Source: Deltaproteobacteria bacterium (GTDB lineage: Bacteria > Desulfobacterota > Desulfobaccia > Desulfobaccales > 0-14-0-80-60-11). From it: 5,351 bases of DNA. Location of the stretch: positions 1-5,351 of the forward strand of contig JAFDHU010000208.1 of NCBI GenBank assembly GCA_019308625.1, written 5' to 3'. The position numbers and the translations under genes were made by a program. The notes under the pieces are model-generated. The model made no database searches. It was not told the origin of the DNA and saw only the letters and a list, made by a program, of their open reading frames with translations. Below are positions 5,321-5,351 of the stretch, piece after piece (the first letter of the stretch is position 1; each line of letters starts with the position of its first letter).

Positions 5321-5351
5321 CCCTCACCCCGGCCCTCTCCCCCCGGGAACC
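5321..5351. repeat. Edge of a C-rich dispersed-repeat-like sequence, cut by the window end
   Basis: The block starting CCCTCACCCCGGCCCTCTCC (5321-5340) is nearly free of G on this strand, then runs into CCCGGG at 5342-5347. Similar CCCTCACCCC-x-CCCTCTCCC strings recur in intergenic regions of many bacterial genomes as one arm of a palindromic repeat whose other arm reads GGGAGAGGG. Here the second arm would lie beyond the window. The identification is from memory of that pattern and cannot be confirmed from this fragment. Confidence 0.35.

Noticed and set aside
5088..5327. Minus-strand open frame of 79 codons after rex
   Set aside because: It overlaps the rex end and runs through inverted repeats, with no recognisable domain, ribosome site or sensible composition.

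Overview
The window looks like chromosomal DNA from an anaerobic, moderately GC-rich bacterium. It most resembles a Desulfobacterota (former Deltaproteobacteria) genome, perhaps near the Desulfobacca/Syntrophobacter/Geobacter part of the group. The evidence is the style of the multi-PAS kinase, a small atpZ-atpI-atpB-atpE cluster with no F1 genes beside it, the c-subunit sequence (ESLCIY helix, RNP loop) and a neighbouring rex gene. This placement is inferred from resemblance, not from a search.

Layout, all genes on the + strand: (1) 15-2399, a soluble GAF-PAS-PAS-PAS histidine kinase with no membrane segment and no receiver domain. (2) 2400-2617, an intergenic region with a weak terminator-like hairpin, a sigma70-type promoter and a Rex-like operator. 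(3) 2618-4369, the Fo part of an F-type ATP synthase: atpZ, atpI, atpB (subunit a) and atpE (subunit c), closed by a clear intrinsic terminator at 4385-4409. (4) 4410-4467, a second Rex-like operator overlapping a putative promoter. (5) 4468-5115, rex, the NADH-sensing repressor. (6) 5116-5351, non-coding sequence with several inverted repeats and a C-rich repeat-like edge cut by the window end.

How the parts fit together: the Fo cluster makes the ion-conducting half of ATP synthase, so b, delta and the F1 subunits must be encoded elsewhere. A Rex-like site lies just downstream of the atp promoter and another lies over the rex promoter. This suggests that Rex represses both itself and the neighbouring Fo operon, and releases them when NADH/NAD+ rises. 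The c-subunit carries the Q/E/S/Y ligand set of Na+-binding c-rings, so the coupling ion could be Na+ rather than H+.

No wholly new system is apparent. The points most worth a second look are the paired Rex-like operators, the Na+-type c-subunit made as a signal-sequence precursor, and a histidine kinase that appears to lack about 30 residues at the start of its ATPase domain.
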